Part shown: piece by piece, positions 8,540-15,444 of the stretch
Layout: every line of letters begins with the position of its first letter
Position numbering within the stretch: the stretch's first letter is position 1
NCBI GenBank assembly: GCA_900552465.1
Contig: URZO01000074.1
Span: 1-21,442 of the forward strand
Length of the DNA: 21,442 nt
Direction of reading: 5' to 3'
Source of the DNA: an uncultured Parabacteroides sp.
GTDB lineage: Bacteria > Bacteroidota > Bacteroidia > Bacteroidales > Tannerellaceae
The notes under the pieces: generated by a model
Database searches by the model: none
Told to the model about the DNA's origin: nothing
Seen by the model: the letters and a program-made list of their open reading frames with translations, nothing else
Program-made: the position numbers and the translations under genes

Positions 8540-8583
8540 TACCGGATTTGGCGTTTGGTTGTCGCCTTATGGCGCTTTCCCTG

Positions 8584-8596
8584 GCGGAGAGACAGG
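8584..8596. repeat. Attachment-site core, left copy
   Basis: gcggagagacagg, identical to the tRNA-Ser 3' end at 21407-21419. The next bases (ctctcgaacc) still loosely resemble the tRNA T-arm (gattcgaacc), so the element's own att site may mimic more of the tRNA. Confidence 0.8.
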
Positions 8597-8697
8597 CTCT
8601 CGAACCTATACATTCAAGAAATATCATAAAATTGCAAATTACTGATAATCACACACAATTTGGAATACATAGTAAATCTAAATCTTTCTGAATATCT

Positions 8698-8728
8698 TTT
8701 GCTATTCCAAATATTGGGTGTATATTTG
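8698..8728 (+). promoter_or_regulatory. Integrase promoter (Bacteroidota type)
   Basis: TTTG at 8698-8701, a 19-bp spacer, then TATATTTG at 8721-8728, an exact match to the Bacteroides TTTG-N19-21-TAnnTTTG pattern. Transcription would start near 8735, which favours the ATG at 8756. The -7 element touches two of the octamer sites. Confidence 0.65.
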
Positions 8729-8753
8729 GGTGTAGAATTTCAAACGCACCCAA
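8714..8753. promoter_or_regulatory. Arm-type integrase sites, left end
   Basis: Two direct octamers TTGGGTGT at 8714-8721 and 8726-8733, and one inverted near-copy at 8746-8753 (gcacccaa). The same octamer occurs three times at the right end. They lie between the attachment core and the integrase start codon and overlap the integrase promoter. Confidence 0.7.
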
Positions 8754-8755
8754 TT

Positions 8756-10039
8756 ATGAATATCAAACGAAACATCATTTTTGCATTGGAAAGCCGGAAA
8801 AAGAACGGTGTGCCAATTGTGGAGAATGTCCCCATCCGTATGCGCGTCATATACGCAAGCCAGCGCATTGAGTTTACAACGGGTTACCGCATCGATGTAG
8901 CCAAATGGGATTCCGACAAGCAGCGAGTAAAGAACGGGTGTACCAACAAATTAAAGCAAAGTGCATCTGAAATCAATGCCGATCTGCTGAAATACTATGC
9001 CGAAATTCAAAATGTGTTCAAGGAGTTTGAGGTACAGGAAACCATGCCAACTACCCAACAACTAAAGGATGCATTCAACCTGCGGATGAAGAATGCCAAC
9101 GAAGAACAGCAGGAAGAAGCACAGATAAGTTTTTGGGAGGTGTTCGATGAATTTGTAAAAGAATGCGGCAATCAGAATAACTGGACTGAATCCACATACG
9201 AAAAGTTTGCAGCCGTTAAAAATCACCTCAAGGAGTTCAAGGAAGATGTGACCTTTGAATATTTCGATGAGTTCGGATTGAACGAGTATATCAATTTCCT
9301 GCGTGACAAAAAAGACATGAGAAACAGTACCATCGGTAAACAAATGGGATTCCTCAAATGGTTCCTGCGATGGAGCTTCAAGAAAGACTATCACCAGAAT
9401 ATAGCATACGATACGTTCAAACCGAAATTGAAAACCACCCCCAAGAAGGTAATCTTCCTGACATGGGAAGAGTTGAACAGACTAAAAGACTATCAGATAC
9501 CCAAAGACAAACAGTATCTGGAACGTGTCCGGGATGTTTTCCTGTTCTGTTGCTTTACCAGTCTGCGTTATTCAGATGTTCGTAACCTAAAGAGAAGTGA
9601 TGTCAAGTCCGACCATATAGAAGTCACCACCGTTAAAACGGCAGATAGTCTGAGTATTGAACTGAACAAGTACAGTAAAGCCATACTTGAAAAATACAAG
9701 GACATCCATTTTGAAAACCACATGGCATTGCCTGTTATCAGCAATCAGAAAATGAATGATTATCTGAAAGAACTGGGAGAACTGGCAGAAATTAACGAAC
9801 CTATACGTGAAACCTACTACAAAGGAAATGAACGTATAGATGAAGTTACACCGAAATACGCATTACTCAGCACACATGCAGGAAGAAGGACATTCATCTG
9901 TAATGCACTGGCTCTCGGTATTCCTGCACAGGTTGTAATGAAATGGACAGGGCACAGTGATTATAAAGCCATGAAGCCTTACATTGACATAGCAGACGAT
10001 ATTAAGGCCAATGCAATGAACAAGTTTAACCAACTCTAA
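8756..10039 (+). CDS. Tyrosine recombinase (element integrase)
   Basis: A 427-residue integrase that should insert and excise the element at tRNA-Ser. An N-terminal arm-binding region (about 1-100) of the Bacteroidota type (MNIKRNIIFALESRK) is followed by a SAM-like core-binding domain (about 125-215) and the catalytic domain with the full set of residues: R271 in TSLRYSDV, K294, H374 and R377 in THAGRRTF, H400 in WTGHSDY and nucleophile Y409 in MKPYIDI. An upstream in-frame TTG (8660) would add 32 residues, but the promoter lies downstream of it, so the ATG at 8756 is chosen. It reads inward from the left end, next to its attachment site. Likely autoregulated because arm-type sites overlap the promoter. 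Confidence 0.93.
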   Translation: MNIKRNIIFALESRKKNGVPIVENVPIRMRVIYASQRIEFTTGYRIDVAKWDSDKQRVKNGCTNKLKQSASEINADLLKYYAEIQNVFKEFEVQETMPTTQQLKDAFNLRMKNANEEQQEEAQISFWEVFDEFVKECGNQNNWTESTYEKFAAVKNHLKEFKEDVTFEYFDEFGLNEYINFLRDKKDMRNSTIGKQMGFLKWFLRWSFKKDYHQNIAYDTFKPKLKTTPKKVIFLTWEELNRLKDYQIPKDKQYLERVRDVFLFCCFTSLRYSDVRNLKRSDVKSDHIEVTTVKTADSLSIELNKYSKAILEKYKDIHFENHMALPVISNQKMNDYLKELGELAEINEPIRETYYKGNERIDEVTPKYALLSTHAGRRTFICNALALGIPAQVVMKWTGHSDYKAMKPYIDIADDIKANAMNKFNQL

Positions 10040-10052
10040 AAGTATCAGTCAG

Positions 10053-10086
10053 TTTCACAGATTATCCATTATTAGAGTTATCTTTG
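10053..10086 (+). promoter_or_regulatory. Possible promoter for the DUF1016 gene
   Basis: TATCTTTG at 10079-10086 fits the -7 pattern TAnnTTTG; the best -33 match is TTTC at 10053-10056 with a 22-bp spacer. It ends 19 nt before the start codon at 10106. Confidence 0.4.
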
Positions 10087-10105
10087 TTAAGTAATAGTTA
10101 GTGAT

Positions 10106-11398
10106 ATGGAAAATAACAACGAACATAATATAAAGAAAGGTCATTTTGATGCCTTTGTCCATGCTGTCGGTTCGGAAATAGAACAGGCACAAGTCCGACT
10201 CATTACCGCAGCCAATGCCCAGATGTTGTTCCATTACTGGAAAATGGGGAATTATATACTGTACCACCAACACCTACATGGGTGGGGTGGTAAAATTATC
10301 AAAAAATTGGCACAGGCAATCAGATTCAATTATCCTGAAAAGAAGGGATATTCGGAACGTAATCTTACTTATATGTGCCAGTTTGCCCGTTTATATCCGT
10401 TAAATGTACTTCGTAGTTTTATTGAAGCAGATTCAATACTGTCGGTCCCAAATATTCAAAACATTACTAATGAAGTCCTTAAGCTCAATAGCGGACAATT
10501 TACGCAGGAGCTTACTGCGCAAATACAATCAGCTGATAATCAATCTTTAGAAATTACGCAGGAGGTTCCTGCGCAATTTCAGAATGTAGCAAAAACAGTA
10601 GCAACCATCTATAAAATAAAAATAGAGGATATAGAAGATTTATTCTTGGCGTCACCGATTGCAAGAATAAATTGGGCAAGCCATATGGTCATACTCAATA
10701 ATCCGCTACCATTGGGCGTAAGGTATTGGTATATGAAACAATCTGTAGAAATGGGTTGGAGCAGTAATGTGCTGAAAATGCAGATTGAAAGTAATCTGTA
10801 TGACAGACAAATCAAGAGTAACAAGGTAAACAACTTCACTGCCACACTTCCGGCACCTCAAAGCGATCTTGCCAATTATCTGTTAAAAGACCCGTATATC
10901 TTTGACTTGGCAGGAGCAAAGGAAAAGGCTGACGAAAGGGATATAGAAGAACAGTTGGTAAAGCATGTAACCCGTTACTTGCTGGAAATGGGTAACGGCT
11001 TTGCTTTTGTTGCCAGACAAAAACATTTCCAGATTGGGGACAGTGACTTTTTCGCCGACCTGATCCTATATAATATCAAGCTCCATGCCTATGTTGTCGT
11101 GGAATTGAAAGCAACGCCATTCAAACCGGAATATGCAGGGCAGTTAAATTTCTATATCAATGTTGTAGATGATAAACTGAGGGGAGAAAATGATAACAAG
11201 ACCATCGGTCTTTTGCTGTGCAGGGGTAAGGATGAGGTCGTGGCACAATATGCCTTGGCTGGATATGACCAGCCGATAGGTATCAGCGACTATCAATTGA
11301 GCAAGGCAGTACCCGAAAATCTGAAATCTGCCCTACCGAGTATAGAAGAAGTGGAAGAAGAACTGACCTTATTCCTTGACAAGGACAAGAACCCATAA
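10106..11398 (+). CDS. DUF1016 (YhcG-type) PDDEXK nuclease-like protein
   Basis: A 430-residue cytoplasmic protein of the YhcG/DUF1016 family. The N-terminal domain (about 12-215) is the helical DUF1016_N region with features such as YWKMGNYI and PEKKGYSERNL. The C-terminal PDDEXK-type nuclease domain (about 275-400) shows D314 and D318 in GDSDFFADL, E333-L-K335 in VVVELKATPF and Q346 in AGQLNFYINVVDD. Residues about 130-158 are a low-similarity insertion carrying a repeated motif (TQELTAQ and TQEVPAQ) encoded by two short palindromes. Family members are found next to restriction-modification and other defence or mobile genes, but their role is not settled. It is the first gene after the integrase and is followed within 10 nt by an unknown gene, so the two are probably co-transcribed. 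Confidence 0.88.
   Translation: MENNNEHNIKKGHFDAFVHAVGSEIEQAQVRLITAANAQMLFHYWKMGNYILYHQHLHGWGGKIIKKLAQAIRFNYPEKKGYSERNLTYMCQFARLYPLNVLRSFIEADSILSVPNIQNITNEVLKLNSGQFTQELTAQIQSADNQSLEITQEVPAQFQNVAKTVATIYKIKIEDIEDLFLASPIARINWASHMVILNNPLPLGVRYWYMKQSVEMGWSSNVLKMQIESNLYDRQIKSNKVNNFTATLPAPQSDLANYLLKDPYIFDLAGAKEKADERDIEEQLVKHVTRYLLEMGNGFAFVARQKHFQIGDSDFFADLILYNIKLHAYVVVELKATPFKPEYAGQLNFYINVVDDKLRGENDNKTIGLLLCRGKDEVVAQYALAGYDQPIGISDYQLSKAVPENLKSALPSIEEVEEELTLFLDKDKNP
10502..10576. repeat. Two in-frame palindromic repeats inside the DUF1016 gene
   Basis: Two 21-bp copies (10502-10522 and 10556-10576) share 19 of 21 bases and are 54 bp apart, which keeps frame. The second contains a perfect stem CGCAGGA / TCCTGCG around GGT; the first is an imperfect version. 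They encode TQELTAQ and TQEVPAQ. Confidence 0.6.
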
Positions 11399-11408
11399 TA
11401 TAAAGTAT

Positions 11409-12428
11409 ATGGCAGGAAAGATACAGACGATGATTCCCCAATATGGAGAACTCAACAGAATATACAGAGACTATATAGATAATTACGCTTTTTCTTTTGA
11501 CAGGCAGAAATTCATATCGGATTTCTATCAGGAGTATAATGACATGAAATCCTTTGAAGCCGCTATCCTTGAACTGGTGCTTGACAAGCAAAAAGAGCAA
11601 TACACCTTGATACTCAACAGCCTGAAAACTGAAATAGAAAAGAGCATACAGGCTTATGAGATACGCCCGTTAAGTGACAGAGCCATAGAACGTGCTTGCT
11701 ATCAGCACATGGAAAGGTATTCTCAGGAAATTGAAGCCCAGCTGGATGTTACAAGAAGTCTGAGCAAGCCGCTGAATGAAGCCAACAACAGGTATGATTC
11801 CATTGGTTACAGGGAGCATACAGCCGAAGAGGAAAAACAGGCAGAGAAAGAATATGAACGCTGCAAGGCTGAATATGACAGGGAAAAAGCCAAACTGAAC
11901 AAACTCTATGATCAGCAAAAGGCTGCAAGAACAGAGGCATTCCAATACATGAAGAACTGTTGTGCGGACATATACCGTCAAAGCTGCCTTTTTCTGGATA
12001 TATTGAAGAAATACATTCCTGACGGAAAGCAAGAGAATAAATCAAGCGAGCCAATCAGTCAGCAGGAAACGACAGAAGAACAACAGGAATATTTCAGCAT
12101 GAAATTACTTTCGCTCATTCATGAGGTGTGCATAGGAGAACAGTTCGAAGAAATTTCCGCACTGGATTTCTATGCCAATATGAATCTTCACCCCTGCAAC
12201 TGTAAGCTGAAAATAAAACCGAGAGAGAAAATACGTGTATGCTATCTGATATTCCTGATGAGCGAGAAACTCTCCAAACAGGACAGGGACAAATGGAAAG
12301 ACAGAATACTGAAACTGCTGGATATTGACGACAGCTACTACAAATCCAAGTACAAGGAGCCTGTTTCAGATTTCCCCAGTGACAGCAACCAAAATTTCGC
12401 CAAGGAAATGGAACATATATTCAGATAA
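11409..12428 (+). CDS. Unknown coiled-coil protein
   Basis: I do not recognise this family. The chosen ATG at 11409 gives 339 residues (MAGKIQTM...); an in-frame ATG at 11376 would overlap the preceding gene by 23 nt. It is hydrophilic with no signal peptide or membrane segment. Residues about 55-185 are strongly helical and charged (AEEEKQAEKEYERCKAEYDR), predicting a coiled coil, followed by a polar spacer rich in Gln, Glu and Ser and a C-terminal helical domain (about 225-335) with a cysteine pair in HPCNCKLK. It begins 10 nt after the DUF1016 stop and ends before a strong terminator, so it is the last gene of the integrase-side operon. A partner or regulator of the nuclease-like protein is possible but not shown. 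Confidence 0.7.
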   Translation: MAGKIQTMIPQYGELNRIYRDYIDNYAFSFDRQKFISDFYQEYNDMKSFEAAILELVLDKQKEQYTLILNSLKTEIEKSIQAYEIRPLSDRAIERACYQHMERYSQEIEAQLDVTRSLSKPLNEANNRYDSIGYREHTAEEEKQAEKEYERCKAEYDREKAKLNKLYDQQKAARTEAFQYMKNCCADIYRQSCLFLDILKKYIPDGKQENKSSEPISQQETTEEQQEYFSMKLLSLIHEVCIGEQFEEISALDFYANMNLHPCNCKLKIKPREKIRVCYLIFLMSEKLSKQDRDKWKDRILKLLDIDDSYYKSKYKEPVSDFPSDSNQNFAKEMEHIFR

Positions 12429-12468
12429 TCCGTAATATATCCTGATACTTTACGAAAGTTCCACTTTT

Positions 12469-12505
12469 ACCACTCAAAATAATTTTTGAGTGGTATTTTT
12501 ATTTT
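12469..12505 (+). terminator. Rho-independent terminator after the unknown gene
   Basis: A perfect 11-bp stem (ACCACTCAAAA 12469-12479, TTTTGAGTGGT 12484-12494) with a 4-nt loop, followed by TATTTTTATTTT. It separates the left operon from the replication/mobilization genes. Confidence 0.85.
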
Positions 12506-12574
12506 CTGATATTCAATAAGATACAATGATATTCAGTTTGTACCGTCCCCATCCTTACCACTCATAACCCTACC

Positions 12575-12582
12575 TAATTTTG
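12575..12582 (+). promoter_or_regulatory. Possible -7 element for the DUF3853-repA operon
   Basis: TAATTTTG fits TAnnTTTG and lies about 70 nt before the DUF3853 start. No good TTTG box is found 19-21 bp upstream, so this is weak. Confidence 0.25.
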
Positions 12583-12651
12583 CATCGTTCGAGAACAGAA
12601 ATAACAGCCAGTGCGCAGGGCTGATTGTTTAACGACTAAATAGATTGGACG

Positions 12652-12960
12652 ATGACAAATATCCAAGAATTATTATCAAAACCCGTCTGGCAGATGACAG
12701 GCGAAGAATTCATATTCCTGAGTAAGCACGCTTCAGGTCAGGCCGAAGCATTGCCGCAACCCGTTACAGACACGGAAAAGAAGTATGTGTACGGAATACT
12801 CGGTATAGCCAAACTGTTCGGGTGCAGTCTGCCCACTGCCAACCGCATAAAGAAAAGCGGTAAGATAGACAAGGCGATTACCCAGATAGGGCGCAAGATT
12901 ATCGTAGATGCGGAATTGGCTCTTGAGCTTGCCGGGAAGAAAACAGGAGGACGGAAATAA
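12652..12960 (+). CDS. DUF3853-family helix-turn-helix protein
   Basis: A 102-residue small basic protein matching the DUF3853 pattern: KKYVYGILGIAKLFGCS followed by PTANRIKKSGKID and IGRKIIVDAELALEL. The segment about 47-90 is an excisionase/MerR-like winged helix-turn-helix (GIAKLFGCSLPTANRIKKSG). In Bacteroidota mobile elements these proteins usually precede a RepA-like ATPase gene, as here, where the stop overlaps the next start by 1 nt. Likely a DNA-binding regulator, excision factor or replication initiation helper; which of these cannot be told from sequence. Confidence 0.85.
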   Translation: MTNIQELLSKPVWQMTGEEFIFLSKHASGQAEALPQPVTDTEKKYVYGILGIAKLFGCSLPTANRIKKSGKIDKAITQIGRKIIVDAELALELAGKKTGGRK

Positions 12961-14051
12961 TGGGAGGTATGCTTATGGACTATATGAAAGAAATAAAGGA
13001 GATTTCGGCAGAACAGGCAATAATCCTTTGGCAAGCTTCACGCCTGAGTCTGTCGAAAATCTACGAAAAAGCACCTGAGATTCTAAAAGTGCAAGGTTCG
13101 GTCATTGGTACACTGGGCAATTTCAGTGCATCCATCGGCAAAGCCAAGAGTAAAAAGACTTTCAATGTATCGGCTATCGTAGCCGCCGCATTGAAAAACG
13201 GTACGGTACTGCGGTATGTTGCGGAACTACCGGAAGAAAAAAGGAAGATTCTTTATGTGGACACGGAACAAAGCCATTATCACTGTCTGAAAGTCATGAA
13301 ACGTATTTTACGGCTTGCTGGTCTTCCTGATGACAGGGACAATGAACATCTGGAGTTTCTCGCTTTGAGGAAATACACGCCCGAACAGCGTATCAGGATT
13401 GTCGAACAGGCTATCTATAATACACCGGACATAGGGCTTGTAATCATAGACGGCATCCGTGATATGGTATATGACATCAACAGTCCGGGAGAATCGACAC
13501 GCATTATATCCAAACTGATGCAGTGGACGGATGACAGGCAGATACACATCCATACGATACTCCACCAGAACAAAGGCGATGAAAACGCAAGAGGGCATAT
13601 CGGTACGGAGCTGAACAACAAGGCGGAAACCGTTCTGCTGGTGGAAAAGGACAAGAGCAACGGGGATATAAGCAATGTTTCAGCCATGCACATCCGTGCA
13701 ATGGATTTCGAGCCTTTCGCTTTCCGTATCAACGACAATGCATTGCCTGAACTCATAGAGGGGTACAGACCCGAAGCGAAGAAACCCGGAAGACCGGAAG
13801 AGGAAAAGTTTGACCCTTACAGACATATTAGCGAACAGCAGCACCGCATAGCACTGGAAGCGGCTTTCGGACTGAAAGAGGAATACGGCTACAAGGATCT
13901 GGAAACCTCCTTAATCAAGTCATATATGTCGGTAGGTGTAAAACTGAACCATCAAAAAGCGGTATCACTTATCACCATGCTCCGGAACAAACGGATGATA
14001 GTACAGGAGAACGGCAGGAAATACACGTTCAAGCCGGACTTTCACTATTAG
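12960..14051 (+). CDS. RepA-like RecA-fold ATPase (replication helicase type)
   Basis: A 363-residue P-loop ATPase of the RecA/RepA (AAA_25) type. The Walker A is the variant GKAKSKKT at 60-67 (usual GxxxxGKS/T replaced by the GKxKSxKT form known in Bacteroidota element RepA proteins). A DTEQS segment (99-103) and Walker B GLVIIDG with D162 follow, then HQNKGDENARGHIG, comparable to motifs of hexameric helicases. The C-terminal portion (about 280-363) looks like a winged-helix DNA-binding domain. ATG codons at 12960, 12969 and 12975 are all in frame; the first overlaps the DUF3853 stop by 1 nt and is taken. It likely unwinds the element's DNA for replication after excision or transfer, using the repeat cluster immediately downstream. 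Confidence 0.85.
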   Translation: MGGMLMDYMKEIKEISAEQAIILWQASRLSLSKIYEKAPEILKVQGSVIGTLGNFSASIGKAKSKKTFNVSAIVAAALKNGTVLRYVAELPEEKRKILYVDTEQSHYHCLKVMKRILRLAGLPDDRDNEHLEFLALRKYTPEQRIRIVEQAIYNTPDIGLVIIDGIRDMVYDINSPGESTRIISKLMQWTDDRQIHIHTILHQNKGDENARGHIGTELNNKAETVLLVEKDKSNGDISNVSAMHIRAMDFEPFAFRINDNALPELIEGYRPEAKKPGRPEEEKFDPYRHISEQQHRIALEAAFGLKEEYGYKDLETSLIKSYMSVGVKLNHQKAVSLITMLRNKRMIVQENGRKYTFKPDFHY

Positions 14052-14064
14052 ACCGTATAACCTG

Positions 14065-14188
14065 TAATCACTTCACTTTATTCGGCAGGTCTATATATTA
14101 AGAATAAAGCGAAGCGGTTGTAGGGAATAGAAAAGCGCTTCACTTTATTACCGTATCCTATATATACGAAGATAAAGTGAAGTGATTA
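14065..14188. repeat. Four alternating inverted repeats, candidate replication origin
   Basis: Four copies of a CTTCRCTTTAT motif alternate in orientation: 14065-14082 (+), 14103-14119 (-), 14134-14150 (+) and 14171-14188 (-). They form two tandem hairpin units of about 55 bp, each with an AT-rich centre containing CTATATAT. The outermost copies also pair with each other almost perfectly. Position between the RepA-like and primase genes suggests iterons or an origin. Confidence 0.6.
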
Positions 14189-14194
14189 TACAGA

Positions 14195-14217
14195 CCGTAC
14201 TTCATAAAAAAGTACGG
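14195..14217. other. Hairpin next to the candidate origin
   Basis: Perfect 8-bp stem CCGTACTT / AAGTACGG with loop cataaaa, not followed by a T run. It could be a single-strand initiation or primase-loading hairpin, or part of the primase leader. Confidence 0.5.
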
Positions 14218-14267
14218 GCGAAAAGAGAAATAAATATTCCAACCATTATTCAAACACTCATCTTATT

Positions 14268-15227
14268 ATGGATATACAGACAGCAAAACAAATCAGGATA
14301 GCGGATTTTCTGTACAGTTTGGGATATTCTCCCGTCAAGCAGCAAGGTATTAACCTATGGTACAAATCCCCGTTACGGGAAGAGACAGAACCCTCGTTCA
14401 AAGTAAATACCGAGCGCAACCAATGGTATGATTTCGCAATCGGCAAAGGTGGAAATATCATCGCACTGGCACAGGAACTCTACTGTTCCGACTATGTGCC
14501 TTATCTTCTACAGAAAATCGAAGAACAGATACCACACATACGTCCCGTGTCTTTCTCTTTTGGCAAGCAATCATTTTCCGAACCGAGTTTTCAGCAATTG
14601 GACATTGTGCTGCTGGCTTCTCCTGCCCTGCTTGCCTACCTACAGGAAAGAGGGATAAACACGGCACTGGCGAAAAGAGAATGTAAGGAAGCCCGTTTCA
14701 CCCACAACGGCAAACGGTATTTCGCCATTGCCTTTCCGAACATATCAGGCGGATATGAAATTCGCAACCGATATTTCAAGGGATGTATCGCACCAAAAGA
14801 AATATCCCATATCAGACAGTCAGGAAAACCAAGGAGTACATGTTACGTTTTTGAGGGATTTATGGATTACCTTTCCTTTCTTACTTTAAGGCTGGAAAGC
14901 TGTCCGCAATCACCCGACTTCGACAGACAGGATTACATAGTTCTTAATTCCGTAGCCAATGTTCCCAAGGCACTCTATCCGTTGGGAAGCTATGAGCGCA
15001 TCCACTGTTTCTTTGACAATGACCGTGCAGGAATGGAAGCAATACAGCAAATCCGAAAGGAGTATGATGCTACCCGGTATATACGTGACGCCTCGCAAAT
15101 CTACAGTGGATGTAAAGATCTGAACGAATATTTACAGAAACGAATAGCCGATAGGAAAGAGCAAGCGCAATCTGTCGAAAAGAGGAATGATACGCTATCC
15201 AAGAAACCGAAAGGCTTCCGGTTATAG
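14268..15227 (+). CDS. DNA primase (CHC2-like / Toprim), short element type
   Basis: A 319-residue DnaG-like primase. Residues about 8-75 correspond to the CHC2 zinc-finger region (YKSPLREETEPSFKVN and WYDFAIGKGGNIIAL), but the zinc-ligand Cys/His residues are missing, as in many plasmid and element primases. The Toprim domain covers about 190-290, with E196 in VFEGFMDYLSF and D250/D252 in CFFDNDRAGMEA; these acidic residues bind metal. There is no C-terminal helicase-binding domain, and the helicase role is likely filled by the upstream RepA-like protein. The gene follows the repeat cluster and ends where the hairpin array begins; its last base takes part in the first hairpin. Confidence 0.88.
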   Translation: MDIQTAKQIRIADFLYSLGYSPVKQQGINLWYKSPLREETEPSFKVNTERNQWYDFAIGKGGNIIALAQELYCSDYVPYLLQKIEEQIPHIRPVSFSFGKQSFSEPSFQQLDIVLLASPALLAYLQERGINTALAKRECKEARFTHNGKRYFAIAFPNISGGYEIRNRYFKGCIAPKEISHIRQSGKPRSTCYVFEGFMDYLSFLTLRLESCPQSPDFDRQDYIVLNSVANVPKALYPLGSYERIHCFFDNDRAGMEAIQQIRKEYDATRYIRDASQIYSGCKDLNEYLQKRIADRKEQAQSVEKRNDTLSKKPKGFRL

Positions 15228-15405
15228 CCCACTATAACTACACGCTTCGCTTTCGTAGTTGTGGGCTCTCCCGAGGGGATTAGGGCTTTGCCCTAATGAT
15301 CCACTCAGGGCGTTTCTCCCCTGAGAACCCAGACCAAAGAGTGACCCTCTCTTTGGAAACTCCGCTTATGGGTTGCACCCCTAAGAACCCCTCTGCGAAA
15401 GCGAA
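15227..15405. other. Hairpin array, candidate oriT
   Basis: Five hairpins follow one another: 15227-15266 (12-bp stem with a 3-nt bulge), 15279-15297 (ATTAGGGC / GCCCTAAT, perfect), 15304-15325 (CTCAGGG / CCCTGAG), 15334-15356 (CCAAAGAG / CTCTTTGG, perfect) and 15365-15385 (one mismatch). An outer 10-bp inverted repeat, TTCGCTTTCG 15246-15255 with CGAAAGCGAA 15396-15405, encloses the last four. The position 40 bp before a relaxase gene is where MobV-type origins of transfer are found. The nic site is not identified. Confidence 0.6.
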
Positions 15406-15444
15406 CAAAACAATCTATCGTAAACAATAAATCTGAATAGTAGT

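Larger units (their letters stand above)
7636..8543 (-). mobile_element. IS1-family insertion sequence (ends uncertain)
   Basis: The transposase remnant identifies an IS1-type element. The right end is probably near 8539-8543: read inward it begins GGTAATGTTACAGATTAG, like IS1 termini, which commonly start GGTAATG or GGTGATG. A weakly matching left end begins near 7636 (GGTTAAAGTCTAA). No target-site duplication was found for these ends, so boundaries are provisional and the copy may be old or truncated. Confidence 0.5.

Noticed and set aside
8660..8755. N-terminal extension of the integrase from a TTG start
   Set aside because: The consensus promoter at 8698-8728 would start transcription after this codon, and family members begin at the ATG at 8756.
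14065..14188. CRISPR array
   Set aside because: The repeats alternate in orientation, are short and have no regular unique spacers, and no cas genes are present.
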